Shown: positions 8,205 to 19,200 of the stretch, one piece after another
How positions within the stretch are numbered: position 1 is the first letter of the stretch
How the letters are laid out: each line of letters starts with the position of its first letter
Assembly: GCF_003026215.1 (NCBI RefSeq)
Contig: NZ_PYOC01000014.1
Coordinates: 58,546-122,545, forward strand
Direction: 5' to 3'
DNA: 64,000 bases
Source: Photobacterium indicum
GTDB lineage: Bacteria > Pseudomonadota > Gammaproteobacteria > Enterobacterales > Vibrionaceae
Made by a program: the position numbers and the translations under genes
The notes under the pieces: model-generated
Told to the model about the DNA's origin: nothing
The model's input: only the letters and a program-made list of their open reading frames with translations
Database searches by the model: none

Positions 8205-10205
8205 ATGAACTGTCGATTCCGTTTTTCCCTGATCGCTGCTGGCATGATGCTGGCAGCCTCAGCGCAAGCCCTAGAGGCTAAGTATTCATTAAGTGATTTG
8301 CCCCAACTTGCGCCTGAAAAGCAGCATGCTACGGCAAGTAAAAGGGTTGCTTCGCGGTTTACACGTTCGCACTACAAGCAATTCTCTCTTGATGATCAAT
8401 TTTCTTCTGACATGTTCGATCGTTATATCGAAATGTTGGACTTCAACAAAAGCTTCCTTACTGCGGCTGATGTTAGGCTACTTGAAAAATGGCAAAACCA
8501 ATTCGATGATCAACTTAAAGTCGGTGATACATCGGGGGCTTTTGAAATTTTCAATAAAGTGCTTCAACGTCGTTATGATCGCTATCAATACGCGTTAACA
8601 TTGCTAGATAACGAAATTAAATTCGATACTAATGATGACTTTGTTGTCGATCGTTCAGAATTGGATTGGGCTGCAGATCGTAATGCATTAAATGAAATTT
8701 GGCGTCAACGTGTAAAATACGATGCGTTAAATCTGAAACTTGCAGATAAAGATTGGAAAGAAATTAAAGAAACCTTGAGCAAGCGTTATAACAATGCGTT
8801 AAAACGTCTCACACAAACTCATAGTGAAGATGTATTTCAAATTTACATGAATGCATTTGCACGTGAAGTTGATCCGCATACCAGCTATTTATCTCCTCGT
8901 AATGCAGAACAATTCCAATCAGAGATGAACCTATCTTTGGAAGGGATCGGTGCTGTGCTTCAAGTTGTTGATGATTACACTGTTATTCGTTCACTTGTTG
9001 CTGGTGGTCCGGCTTCATCATCTAAAAAACTTGCTGCAGGCGACCGAATTATAGGTGTTGCGCAAGATGGAAAGAGCGTCGTCGATGTTATCGGCTGGCG
9101 TCTGGATGATGTTGTTCAGCTGATTAAAGGCCCTAAAGGTAGCAAGGTTAAGCTTGAGATTCTTCCAGAAGGAAAGAACAGCAAAAGTTACGATGTAACT
9201 ATTGTGCGAGATAAAATCCGTTTAGAAGATAGAGCTGTGAAATCGGAAGTGAAGACAGTCGGCAGCAAGAAAATAGGTGTAATTGAAGTACCTAGTTTCT
9301 ATGTTGGTTTGGCTGAAGACACGAAAAAAGAGATCGCAAAACTAAACGAATCTCAAGTCGATGGTGTGGTTATCGATCTTCGTAATAACGGTGGTGGTGC
9401 GCTTACAGAGGCTACAGCATTAACCGGTTTATTTATAAACAGTGGTCCGGTTGTTCAAGTACGTGATAGTTATGGTCGTGTAAAAGTAAATGGTGATTCT
9501 GATGATCGCGTTTATTTTGATGGGCCGTTAACCGTACTACAAAATCGATACAGTGCATCGGCTTCCGAAATTTTTGCCGCAGCAACACAAGACTATGGCC
9601 GAGCTGTTGTACTTGGCGAGCAATCTTTTGGTAAGGGTACTGTTCAGCAGCACCGTTCATTGAATCATATTTATGATTTGTTTGATAAGCCTTTAGGCCA
9701 TGTCCAATATACAATTCAGAAATTCTACCGTATCAACGGTGGTAGTACTCAGAATTTAGGTGTTGTACCTGATATTGCTTTCCCAACGGCGGTTGATCCT
9801 GCTGATACAGGTGAAAGTGTCGAAGATAACGCATTACCTTGGGATAGCATTAAACCTGCAAGCTATCAAAAGTTAACTAACTATTCCCCAATATTACCTT
9901 CTTTAAAAGCGAAGCATGAGCAACGCATAAGTAAAGATATGGAATTCGGTTTTATTCTTGATGACATTCAAGAATACAAAAAGGATAAAGATATTAATAC
10001 CATTTCTTTGAATGAGAAAACGCGTATTGCGGAACAGGATAAGACAGACAGTAAACGATTAGCACGTTTGAATAAGCGCCAGAAAGTATTAGGTAAAAAG
10101 CCTTTTGCTACACTGGAAGATGTGCCAAAAGATTATGAGTCACCAGATGCTTACCTTGATGAAGCTGTTGATATAACAGCGGATTTAGTTAACGCTCAAA
10201 GTTAA
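8205..10205 (+). CDS. prc: Tail-specific periplasmic protease Prc (Tsp)
   Basis: This 666-residue carboxy-terminal processing protease has a signal peptide (about residues 1-22, ending AASAQALEA), an N-terminal helical domain, a PDZ domain at about residues 240-330, and a Ser/Lys catalytic core. The presumed dyad falls at Ser452 (YSASASE) and Lys477 (QSFGKGTVQQ), the same residue numbers as in E. coli Prc. Prc degrades periplasmic proteins with non-polar C-termini and processes FtsI and cell-wall hydrolases. An AAGGAG lies 14 bases upstream of the ATG. Confidence 0.96.
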   Translation: MNCRFRFSLIAAGMMLAASAQALEAKYSLSDLPQLAPEKQHATASKRVASRFTRSHYKQFSLDDQFSSDMFDRYIEMLDFNKSFLTAADVRLLEKWQNQFDDQLKVGDTSGAFEIFNKVLQRRYDRYQYALTLLDNEIKFDTNDDFVVDRSELDWAADRNALNEIWRQRVKYDALNLKLADKDWKEIKETLSKRYNNALKRLTQTHSEDVFQIYMNAFAREVDPHTSYLSPRNAEQFQSEMNLSLEGIGAVLQVVDDYTVIRSLVAGGPASSSKKLAAGDRIIGVAQDGKSVVDVIGWRLDDVVQLIKGPKGSKVKLEILPEGKNSKSYDVTIVRDKIRLEDRAVKSEVKTVGSKKIGVIEVPSFYVGLAEDTKKEIAKLNESQVDGVVIDLRNNGGGALTEATALTGLFINSGPVVQVRDSYGRVKVNGDSDDRVYFDGPLTVLQNRYSASASEIFAAATQDYGRAVVLGEQSFGKGTVQQHRSLNHIYDLFDKPLGHVQYTIQKFYRINGGSTQNLGVVPDIAFPTAVDPADTGESVEDNALPWDSIKPASYQKLTNYSPILPSLKAKHEQRISKDMEFGFILDDIQEYKKDKDINTISLNEKTRIAEQDKTDSKRLARLNKRQKVLGKKPFATLEDVPKDYESPDAYLDEAVDITADLVNAQS

Positions 10206-10222
10206 TTTCGTTAGTAAATTAT

Positions 10223-10256
10223 AAAACGGCACTGCTTAAAAGCAGTGCCGTTTTTA
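10223..10256 (+). terminator. Rho-independent terminator of proQ-prc
   Basis: A long stem AAACGGCACTGCT/AGCAGTGCCGTTTT with a short loop is followed by Ts. It starts about 18 bases after the prc stop codon. Confidence 0.9.
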
Positions 10257-10283
10257 TTTGTGCTGATAGTACGGTACTGACTA

Positions 10284-10342
10284 ATACCGATTCCATTAAT
10301 TAACTCTCGCTGAACTGATCAGATAATTAATGGATTTGGTAT
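10284..10342. repeat. MITE-like interspersed palindrome, copy 1
   Basis: An imperfect inverted repeat with 19-base arms (ATACCGATTCCATTAATTA against a near-perfect inverse copy ending TTTGGTAT; 2 mismatches) surrounds a 21-base loop containing CTGATCAGA. A second hairpin of the same plan (ATACC ends, CAGATA motif in the centre) is at 35,099-35,145. It lies in the 300-bp gap between prc and the next gene and could contribute a promoter (TATAAT at its right end). Confidence 0.55.
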
Positions 10343-10508
10343 AATATCTGGCTGATTATGAACACTTTTTTCCTCTTCTTGCTATCGATTCTCGTTGTCT
10401 TATAACTGAGAAGCCCCGAGTTTATACTGTGATATAAATCATATTTTTAAGCAGAAAAGAGTATTGGCATCTAAGGTTTATATAGGTCTTTTTTTCGGGA
10501 GTTGAGAC

Positions 10509-11171
10509 ATGTATAAATCGTGTATGGTAGCTTTTATACTTTTCTTTAGCAGCTTCAGTGTTCACTCTGTTGCCGATGATTTGACTGAGTTTGATTACCC
10601 TTTATTACTAGGTGATTGGTACTGGTTTAGTACTTCTGATGATGGTATTGAAAGTGAGGGGGAGAGTTATCGGGCGATGAATATTAAATTCAAGTCGTCT
10701 TACAATTTTGTTATTCGGTTATTACGTGTCGATGGCTCGGTTGATGAGTGGACGGGCAAATACGATGTTGATGAAACGAATATTGTATTTTCTTCTGAAG
10801 GGCAGTTAGAACAAAATCATAATTATATGCTCACGTATAATCAATTTATTTTAGACGGTGCTCGATTCACAAAGCTAGCGCCTGAAAATTTACCGGGTGA
10901 ATGGCGCTCATCGAAAATTTCGGGGCGAGACGTTGCTGAAGGTATTTCTGAATTATCTATTTCATTACGACCTGACTTCTTATTTTCGGCTGAAGTATCG
11001 AATAATGAGGGTAAAAAGAAAGAACACCGTGGAATCTATTATTTGGAAGATGACCATATTGTTTTAATCTACGAAGGTGGTCAGCAAGATAGCCAGTTTT
11101 TATTAGGTTCAGATACATTGACACTATCTAATACACAATTCGGTATGGAAGCGGTTATGCAGCGAGAATAG
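10509..11171 (+). CDS. Exported protein of unknown function with two related beta-rich halves
   Basis: This 220-residue protein has a signal peptide (about residues 1-22, ending SVHSVADD). Two segments look like diverged copies of one unit: LLGDWYWF near residue 34 and LPGEWRSS near residue 130. Each begins with a G-[DE]-W motif and is followed by alternating beta strands and a late tyrosine-containing strand. This suggests two small lipocalin-like or domain-of-unknown-function barrels. I do not recognise the family. It is monocistronic, with an upstream promoter region and a terminator just after the stop. Confidence 0.8.
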   Translation: MYKSCMVAFILFFSSFSVHSVADDLTEFDYPLLLGDWYWFSTSDDGIESEGESYRAMNIKFKSSYNFVIRLLRVDGSVDEWTGKYDVDETNIVFSSEGQLEQNHNYMLTYNQFILDGARFTKLAPENLPGEWRSSKISGRDVAEGISELSISLRPDFLFSAEVSNNEGKKKEHRGIYYLEDDHIVLIYEGGQQDSQFLLGSDTLTLSNTQFGMEAVMQRE

Positions 11172-11195
11172 TGTTCAAGATAAGAATATATTGAT

Positions 11196-11226
11196 AAAAA
11201 AACTCGTCTTATGACGAGTTTTTATG
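11196..11226. terminator. Bidirectional terminator between convergent genes
   Basis: The stem AAACTCGT/ACGAGTTT with a 6-base loop (CTTATG) is flanked by A and T runs on both sides, so it can serve both the plus-strand exported protein gene and minus-strand pncB. Confidence 0.85.
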
Positions 11227-11254
11227 TATTTGAACGAGTGAAACTAAGTCGATT

Positions 11255-12472
11255 TTAGTTAGCTATTTTGAAAGCTTGGCGAAGCTGCGATAAATAATTT
11301 TCATCACGGCACATAATCTTTCCTGGTTCATCAGAGATCTTAGCCACAGGTCGGCCTTCACATTGCGTCAGCTTTAGTACAACATTCAATGTTTCAACGC
11401 TCGGCAAATCACACGTCAGCTGCGTGCCAATACCAAAGCTAACGTTAATACGTGAAGCAAAGTGTTTGTAAATGTTTAATGCTTTATCCAATGTTAAGCT
11501 ATCTGAAAAGATTAAAGATTTTGTCTTTAAATCAATGCCTAACGATTTATAATGCTTAATCGCTTTTTCACCCCAAGCAATTGGATCACCGCTATCGTGG
11601 CGTAACCCTACGAAACGTTCAGATAATTCTTGGTTAAAGTCACGCAAGAATGCATCGGTATTAATGCAATCGGTTAGGGCAATACCTAACGAATCTGGGT
11701 ACTCTTGTAGCCATCGATTTAATGCTAGCTGTTGTGAATCGGCAAGTTCACCAGTTAATTGTTGGTGAGCTTGAAACCATTCGTGTGCTTGTGTACCAAA
11801 GGGGGTTAAATTTCGTGTTCGAGCCAAATGGTAATTTGATGTTCCTTTAAACTCAGGTACGTTTGCCGCTAAATAATCGACAACTTTGTGGTGCACATCT
11901 TTCGAGAAACGTCGGCGGCTACCAAAATCAATTAGATCAAATTGACTTAAATCTGTGGCTGTTTGTGTTGCATTATCTACCGTTTTAGCATTTTGGTAAA
12001 AACGCTCGATTTTAGTTTTAAGCTGTGTAATTGCGTCATCTGCAGTGGAGTGTGGGTAACAAAGGGATGAACGAATTTCGCATATGATAGCAAGTAATGG
12101 GACTTCCCATAAAATGATATCAATCCACTTGCCCTTAATCTTGATTGAAAGTTGATCGCCTGAATCATCTACAGTTACTTGTTCACTGTTGAGTGAAAAG
12201 TCTTTTAAATAAGTAAGGTAGTCTTTCTTGAAGAAAGAGAGTGATGCAAGATAATCTAACTCTTCTTGTGCAAATGACAATGTTGAGATGTGTTGAATTT
12301 GTGCTTGAATTGCCTTGGCGTAGGGACGGAGGTCTTCTTTACTTCGGCAATGAAATTCAGCAACGGCTTCTACGTGTGGATATTGATGATAAATCGCTTG
12401 CTGCATGTGCAGCTTATACGCATCGGTATCAAGTAGGGAGTCAATAATCCCAATGAGTTTTGTGTGATTCAT
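11255..12472 (-). CDS. pncB: Nicotinate phosphoribosyltransferase
   Basis: This 405-residue enzyme of the NAD salvage pathway converts nicotinate and PRPP to nicotinate mononucleotide with ATP hydrolysis. Family landmarks are the N-terminal LLDTDAYKLHMQQAIYH, the stretch IDFGSRRRFSKDVH, the active-site histidine region GTSNYHLARTRNL, and the motif GLRHDSGDP. Length matches E. coli PncB (400). It runs convergent to the exported protein gene and divergent from pepN. I see no clear paired NadR-type site upstream. Confidence 0.95.
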   Translation of the reverse strand: MNHTKLIGIIDSLLDTDAYKLHMQQAIYHQYPHVEAVAEFHCRSKEDLRPYAKAIQAQIQHISTLSFAQEELDYLASLSFFKKDYLTYLKDFSLNSEQVTVDDSGDQLSIKIKGKWIDIILWEVPLLAIICEIRSSLCYPHSTADDAITQLKTKIERFYQNAKTVDNATQTATDLSQFDLIDFGSRRRFSKDVHHKVVDYLAANVPEFKGTSNYHLARTRNLTPFGTQAHEWFQAHQQLTGELADSQQLALNRWLQEYPDSLGIALTDCINTDAFLRDFNQELSERFVGLRHDSGDPIAWGEKAIKHYKSLGIDLKTKSLIFSDSLTLDKALNIYKHFASRINVSFGIGTQLTCDLPSVETLNVVLKLTQCEGRPVAKISDEPGKIMCRDENYLSQLRQAFKIAN

Positions 12473-12805
12473 ATCTAATGCTGCTGTTTAATGCAATCCG
12501 GAAATTTTACATTATTTTGTGCCTGATTTGATATGAAATATGAAAAATAAATGCAATATCAGTTTATAAAAAAGAATTGAGGGTGCGTTCAGTTATTATT
12601 TGAGCAATACCTTTGAGGTAGCTTGGGTATAAGTCTTTATTTTTAGCTGAATTATTACGCACTGAAGCGACAAAAGCATGGGTTTACGGGTATAGTTGAC
12701 ATTAATTCTTGTTTGAGTGCCATAAAGGCAGAATAATAATGACAGGCGTCAGTCGTTTAGAATGAGGACTTCTTGTTCTAGCGGATAACAAAGGAATAAA
12801 AAAGA
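12473..12805. other. Intergenic region between divergent pncB and pepN
   Basis: These 333 bases are AT-rich. They must hold both promoters. A GGAATAAAAAAGA ribosome site precedes pepN. I see no strong operator, RNA gene or repeat. Confidence 0.6.
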
Positions 12806-15433
12806 ATGAGCGAATTATCGACACAAACAGCAAGCCCTAAAGCAAAGTACCGTGCAGATTACATAAAGCCAGACTATACAATTACCGATATTGATTTTGA
12901 ATTTGACCTGTATGATACAGCAACCCACATTGTTGCAGTCAGCAAGGTTGTTCGCCAAGTCGAAACCGATGCGGCGTTAGTCTTAAATGGTGATGGGTTA
13001 GAGTTAGTTCGCGTAGAAGTAAATGGCACAGCATGGTCTGATTATGATGTATTAGAGTCATCATTAACGCTACGTAGTTTGCCTGCAAGTTTTGATCTGA
13101 CAATCGAAACATTAGTTAATCCAGAAGCCAATACATTGCTTGAAGGTTTGTATAAGTCAGGTGGTGGTTTTTGTACTCAGTGTGAAGCTGAGGGTTTCCG
13201 TCGAATTACTTATTATCTTGATCGTCCTGATGTACTTGCTCGTTTCACCACAAAAGTGATTGCGGATAAAACAAACTTCCCTTATTTATTAAGTAACGGT
13301 AACCGTGTTGCTGAAGGTGATTTAGACAATGGCCGACATTGGGTACAGTGGCAAGACCCATTTCCAAAACCTTCTTACTTGTTTGCACTAGTTGCCGGTG
13401 ACTTCGATGTACTGCGTGATAAATTCACAACCATGAGCGGTCGTGATGTTGAGTTAGAAATATTCGTTGATAAAGGTAATCTTGATCGTGCAGATTACGC
13501 GATGGCTTCACTTATCAATTCAATGAAGTGGGACGAAGAACGTTTCGGCTTAGAATATGATCTTGATATCTACATGATTGTTGCTGTTGATTTCTTCAAC
13601 ATGGGCGCAATGGAGAACAAAGGCTTAAACGTCTTTAACTCTAAGTTTGTTTTAGCCAATTCAAAAACAGCAACTGATACTGACTATCAAGGTATTGAAG
13701 CGGTAATCGGTCATGAGTATTTCCACAACTGGACGGGTAATCGTGTTACTTGTCGTGACTGGTTCCAGTTAAGTTTAAAAGAAGGACTAACGGTTTTCCG
13801 CGATCAAGAATTCTCTTCTGATCTTGGTTCTCGTGCTGTTAATCGCATTCAAAATGTTCGTATTATGCGTGGTCCTCAATTTGCTGAAGATCGTGGTCCT
13901 ATGTCTCATCCAATTCGCCCTGAAAAAGTGATTGAGATGAATAACTTCTATACGTTAACAGTGTATGAGAAGGGCAGTGAAGTCATTCGTATGATGCATA
14001 CTTTATTGGGTGAAGAGAAATTCCAAGCAGGTATCAAACTGTACTTTGAACGTCATGATGGTACAGCGGCAACGTGTGATGATTTTGCACAAGCAATGGA
14101 AGATGCATCGGGTGTTGATCTTACTCTGTTCCGTCGTTGGTATAGCCAATCGGGTACACCGGTAGTGACAGTTACAACCGATTATGATGAAGAACAAAAA
14201 CGTTACCTTGTCACTATTGAGCAAAATACAGCCCCAACAGCTGGTCAAGACGATAAATTACCGCTTCATATTCCAATGGATATCGAATTATATGACAGTG
14301 TAGGTAATGTTATTGCGTTAGAGTGCAATGGTGAGCCAATTCATCACGTACTTAACGTTATTGAAGTTAAACAAGTCTTTGAATTCGATAATGTAAATGA
14401 AAAACCCATTATATCATTACTCCGTGAATTTTCTGCGCCTGTTGTATTGGAATACAACTATTCTGATGAAGAATTAGTGTTCTTGATGGTGCATGCGCAA
14501 AATGAGTTTGCACGTTGGGATGCAGGTCAAATGCTACTTGCTAAGTACATTCGTACAAATATTGCCAATGTGCAGCAGGGTAAAGAAGTTGAATTTCCTG
14601 AATCGGTGATTGATGCGTTCCGTGGTGCGTTATTGGATGAAAATCTGGATCCTGCATTCATTGCTGAAATGCTGGCGTTACCAAGTGAAAATGAAATTGC
14701 AGGCTGGTATAAGATCGTTGATGTTGATGCGATCAATGCGGTTGTCGGTAAGATCACTGCGATCTTAGCTAATGCATTGGAAGATGAGCTAACCGCTATT
14801 TATCGCTCTCTTTCGCAAGGCGAGTATAATTTAGCTCATGAAGCAATGGCTAAACGCGCACTGCGTAACCGTTGTCTTTCTTATCTTGCTCATACTGATG
14901 AAGGTAATAAGTTAGTTGCTGAGCAATATGTGTCTTCAGATAATATGACAGATACAATGGCATCAATGGCTGCTGCAAATAATGCAGAATTACCATGCCG
15001 TGCAGAGCAAATGACAGACTTCAGTGATAAATGGACACATGATGGCTTGGTAATGGATAAGTGGTTCATGTTGCAAGGTGCAAACCCTGCGGCAGATTCA
15101 CTGCCGAATGTGCGTCAAACAATGTCTCATCCAGCATTTGATTTGAAAAACCCGAATCGAACTCGTAATTTGGTTGCAAGCTTTTGTGCTAATAACCCAG
15201 TTCGCTTCCATGCAAAGGACGGTTCAGGTTATGCGTTCTTGACCGAGATTCTAACGGCACTGAACGCAAGTAACCCACAGGTTGCTTCACGCTTGATTGA
15301 ACCATTCTTGAAGTACCGTGTATATGATGAACAGCGTCAGGCATTGATGCGAGCAGAATTAGAAAAATTGGCGAAGCTTGAAAACCTCGCTAACGATCTA
15401 TTCGAAAAAGTGCAGAAGGCGCTGGATCAATAA
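12806..15433 (+). CDS. pepN: Aminopeptidase N
   Basis: This 875-residue M1-family zinc aminopeptidase acts in cytoplasmic peptide breakdown. The exopeptidase motif GAMEN is at residues 267-271. The zinc site is His303, Glu304, His307 (HEYFH) and Glu326 (LKEG). A C-terminal ERAP1-like helical domain follows. Size matches the E. coli enzyme (870). The ATG has a good AAGGAAT ribosome site. The neighbours pncB and pepN are also adjacent in E. coli. Confidence 0.96.
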   Translation: MSELSTQTASPKAKYRADYIKPDYTITDIDFEFDLYDTATHIVAVSKVVRQVETDAALVLNGDGLELVRVEVNGTAWSDYDVLESSLTLRSLPASFDLTIETLVNPEANTLLEGLYKSGGGFCTQCEAEGFRRITYYLDRPDVLARFTTKVIADKTNFPYLLSNGNRVAEGDLDNGRHWVQWQDPFPKPSYLFALVAGDFDVLRDKFTTMSGRDVELEIFVDKGNLDRADYAMASLINSMKWDEERFGLEYDLDIYMIVAVDFFNMGAMENKGLNVFNSKFVLANSKTATDTDYQGIEAVIGHEYFHNWTGNRVTCRDWFQLSLKEGLTVFRDQEFSSDLGSRAVNRIQNVRIMRGPQFAEDRGPMSHPIRPEKVIEMNNFYTLTVYEKGSEVIRMMHTLLGEEKFQAGIKLYFERHDGTAATCDDFAQAMEDASGVDLTLFRRWYSQSGTPVVTVTTDYDEEQKRYLVTIEQNTAPTAGQDDKLPLHIPMDIELYDSVGNVIALECNGEPIHHVLNVIEVKQVFEFDNVNEKPIISLLREFSAPVVLEYNYSDEELVFLMVHAQNEFARWDAGQMLLAKYIRTNIANVQQGKEVEFPESVIDAFRGALLDENLDPAFIAEMLALPSENEIAGWYKIVDVDAINAVVGKITAILANALEDELTAIYRSLSQGEYNLAHEAMAKRALRNRCLSYLAHTDEGNKLVAEQYVSSDNMTDTMASMAAANNAELPCRAEQMTDFSDKWTHDGLVMDKWFMLQGANPAADSLPNVRQTMSHPAFDLKNPNRTRNLVASFCANNPVRFHAKDGSGYAFLTEILTALNASNPQVASRLIEPFLKYRVYDEQRQALMRAELEKLAKLENLANDLFEKVQKALDQ

Positions 15434-15550
15434 GTATCTGATTCGGCAGCTACAGATCAATGGGATCTGCTTTTTATGTGAGTGCATTTTTATATAAACA
15501 TGTGTCTTAATCGTGCTTGTATAATAGCAAGGTTCACATAATAACAACCT

Positions 15551-15585
15551 AATAAGGGCCTCTAACGAAGAGGCTCTTATTTTAT
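15551..15585 (+). terminator. Terminator downstream of pepN
   Basis: The stem AAGGGCCTCT/AGAGGCTCTT with an AACGA loop is followed by ATTTTA. A weaker hairpin (CAGATC/GATCTG plus CTTTTT) lies closer to the stop at about 15,450-15,475. Confidence 0.7.
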
Positions 15586-15650
15586 GATCATCTACTTATC
15601 AAGATAGGTATGATCCTTTGTGTTTCTTTTTTTTATTTTTGTATGGTGCC

Positions 15651-15869
15651 ATGACGACGTATACATTTTCGATGAACATTAGCTACCAGTATTATCTTAA
15701 CCATTATTCTGGTGCAGCTAGCACGGTACTGGTCGTAACAGATAGCGGACTTAAACTTCAACTGCCAGCCTCGCGTTTTCGTCCATTTTTGAGCCAATTA
15801 GGTGTAAGAGGGCGTTTTAGAATTGTAGTGAATGCACAAAATAAATTTGAAAAGATAGAACAGATCTAA
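15651..15869 (+). CDS. DUF2835 family protein
   Basis: This 72-residue cytoplasmic protein matches the DUF2835 pattern: N-terminal YTFSMNISYQYYLNHYSG, a central VVVTDSGLKLQLPASRFRPFL and a late VRGRFRI. The family is found in gammaproteobacteria, often between pepN and gdhB; its function is unknown. I start at the ATG 15,651 rather than an upstream in-frame TTG, which would add an unlikely Phe-rich leader. Confidence 0.8.
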   Translation: MTTYTFSMNISYQYYLNHYSGAASTVLVVTDSGLKLQLPASRFRPFLSQLGVRGRFRIVVNAQNKFEKIEQI

Positions 15870-16253
15870 ATTTAGCATTATTCATTGCCAGTTTCATAAC
15901 ATCAAGTTATTAACATCTTAATAAGTATTCACCTATTTTGATTGTCTATTTATTTATATTGTGTAGCGGTTTCCCTCATAAAATTTATTCTCGCCATTAG
16001 AAAAATTGACATATGAAATAATTGGTTAGACCAATGACTAAGGTAAAAGAAGTGGCTTATTGCTTATATGCATTCAGCTAGATAGAACCGCCAGTCAAAA
16101 TCTTAACCTTAGTCACATATTCGATTTTTTCTTCTCTTTATAGTGTAATTAACGTAACCATTGCGCAACAAAACCCCCTACAATAGCTATCACGCTAAAG
16201 CGTTCAAACCCCCTATACTGAACTATAAACATAATAATGATGGAGCAATTGCT
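15870..16253. other. AT-rich leader region upstream of gdhB
   Basis: These 384 bases contain no convincing ORF. The frame of the next gene stays open back to 16,161, but that part shows no family similarity. I see no operator or RNA structure I can name; GGAG at 16,242-16,245 is the ribosome site for the ATG at 16,254. Confidence 0.6.
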
Positions 16254-19200
16254 ATGACCGCACCCGATCCGATAGTGCCGGTACTGCTTGAGAAGGTATA
16301 TGGCTTAATCCAGAATAAGATTGAAGCCCCTCAGCAGTCATTAGTGGATGTTTTTGCTCAACGATTGTTAGGGCAACTGGCTGATGATGATCTGCTTCAA
16401 CGGAATGAATCTGATTTATATGGTGCTGTACTTAGCTTATGGCACCATTTGATGCAAAACAAACCTGAACAAAGCTCTGTTCGAGTATACAACCCAACAC
16501 TTAGTCGATATGGATGGCAGTCAACACATACTGTGGTTGAAATTGTAACGCCTGATTGTCCGTTCCTTGTTGATTCAGTGCGAATGACATTGAACCGTCT
16601 AGATATTACTAGCCACCTTATGCTCAATGGTCCGTATTTCTTCAAGCGTGATGAAGACGGTAATATTGTAGAAGCATGTGGAAAGGAGGGTGATTACCAA
16701 ACACTTTTCCACATTGAGGTGGATCGCCTAACCAGCAAAGAAGAAATGCAAGCACTCAAAAAAGAATTAGAACACGTGCTAAGCGATATTGACCTGGTTG
16801 TGAACGATTGGCAGGCGATGCAAGATAAGATGCAAGACATTGCTCAGGATCTTAAAACTGCAGATTTGCCAGTAAACAATGTGCATCGCGAAGAAGCTGT
16901 CGAATTCATTAATTGGTTAACACGCCATAACTTCATGTTTATGGGTTATCACCAATATGATTTAAACCCTATAGAAGGGGATTACAAGCTTTGTCCAAGT
17001 GATGAAAGTGGTTTAGGGCTATTAAATAAGACAGATAAAGAACATTGTTTACTATTGTCTGATTTACCAGAATCAGCCCGTATCGAAGCACGCAAGCACG
17101 ATATTTTGATTCTAACGAAAAGCAACGGTAAATCCAAAATCCACCGTCCTGCTTATGTTGATTATATTGGTATTAAACGCTTTGATGAGAAAGGCAATGT
17201 TATTGGTGAACATCGCTTTGTGGGGCTTTACGCGTCAACGGCTTACCATCAGAGTGCACTGAATATTCCACTGATTCGAGATCGCGTTTCACGTATTCTT
17301 GAGGCGAGCGGCTATACCGAAGGTTCACATTCGTGGAAGGCGTTAAATAATTTACTCGAAACCTATCCTCGCGATGAACTCATTCAAGCAAATGAAAAAG
17401 AAATGTTAGATGTGGGTTGTGGCGTTGTTCAAATGCAAGATCGTGATTTGCTACGATTATTCGTACGACGTGACCCATTCGGTCGTTTCTTCTCGTGTAT
17501 GGTTTACGTAACAAAAGAGCGCTATAACACCGAACTTCGCAGTAAAACACAGGAAATTCTTAAAGACTATTTTGGCTCTGAGCAGACTGTTGAATTTACT
17601 ACTTTCTTCTCTGAAAGTTCATTAGCGAGAACCCATTACATCGTGAGAGTTAAAAATAATAATTTCAATATTGATGCGAAAGCCATTGAACACAACCTCG
17701 TTGAGGCTGCGGCTTCTTGGGAAGATCGTTTAGGCAACTCGTTAATTGCTAATTTTGGTGAAAGTAAAGGTATTCCGCTTGGTAAAAGCTATGCACGTGC
17801 TTTCCCACGTTCATATAAAGAAGAAATGCTGCCGGGTTCTGCCGTGGCTGATATTGAACAGCTAGAAAGCCTAAGTGAAGACAACAAGTTAGGTATGTTG
17901 TTCTATCGCCCTCAAGAAGAAGCGAACGATTCACACTTTGTTAAGTTGAAGCTTTTCCACCGTGACGAGCCCATTCACTTGTCTGATGTTATGCCAATGC
18001 TTGAAAACCTTGGCTTACGTGTAATTGGTGAATCACCTTACCAAGTTGTTAAAGCAAATGGCACAGTGTATTGGATTCTTGATTTCTCTATGTTGCATAA
18101 CGCATGTACAGGAATTGATTTAAGTGAAGCGCGAGATCGTTTTCAAGATGCATTCTCTTCGATTTGGCACGGTAACTTAGAAAGTGATGGTTTTAACCGT
18201 TTAGTACTTTGCGCAGGGTTAACGGGTCGCGAAATTACCGTGATTCGTAGTTATGCTCGCTACATGCGTCAAGTGGGTTTCCCATTCAGCCAACACTACA
18301 TTGAAGAAACATTATCGAGTCATAGCGATCTTGCTCGTGATTTAGTGAAGCTGTTTACACTGCGTTTTGAACCAAGGAAAAAGTACTCACCAAAAGCTGA
18401 GCAAGATCTGATTAAGAAGCTGCATGATAAGTTGGATCGTGTAGAAAGCCTTGATGATGATAGGATCATTCGTCGCTTCATGGATATGATCCTTGCAACG
18501 CAACGTACTAACTATTATCAAACAGATGAAAAGGGCAATGTAAAGCCTTGGCTATCTTTGAAGCTTCGTCCTTCAGAAATTCCAGAGATTCCAGCTCCGG
18601 TTCCTTTCTTTGAAATCTTTGTCTACGCACCTGATATAGAAGGTGTTCACCTACGTGGCGGTAAAGTAGCTCGTGGTGGTTTGCGTTGGTCAGATCGCCA
18701 AGAAGATTTCCGTACTGAAATTCTTGGCTTAGTAAAAGCACAACAAGTTAAAAATACCGTTATTGTACCTGTAGGCGCTAAGGGCGGTTTCATCTGTAAA
18801 CGTCAACCACAGATGACAACCCGTGAAGAAATTTGGAATGAAGGACAGCGTTGTTACAAGCGTTTCATTCGTGCCTTACTGGATGTGACAGATAATATTA
18901 TTGATGGCGAACTAATGCCGCCAGTGAATGTTGTTCGTCACGATGAAGATGACCCGTATTTGGTCGTTGCAGCTGATAAAGGTACCGCAACCTTCTCTGA
19001 TTTAGCTAACTCAGTATCAGATGATTATAACTTCTGGCTAGGTGATGCATTCGCATCAGGTGGTTCTAACGGTTACGATCATAAGCAAATGGGTATTACG
19101 GCAAAAGGTGGCTGGGAATCGGTTAAGCGTCATTTCCGTGAGCTAGGTATAGATTGTCAATCTACCGATTTCACGTGTGTAGGTATCGGTGATATGGCGG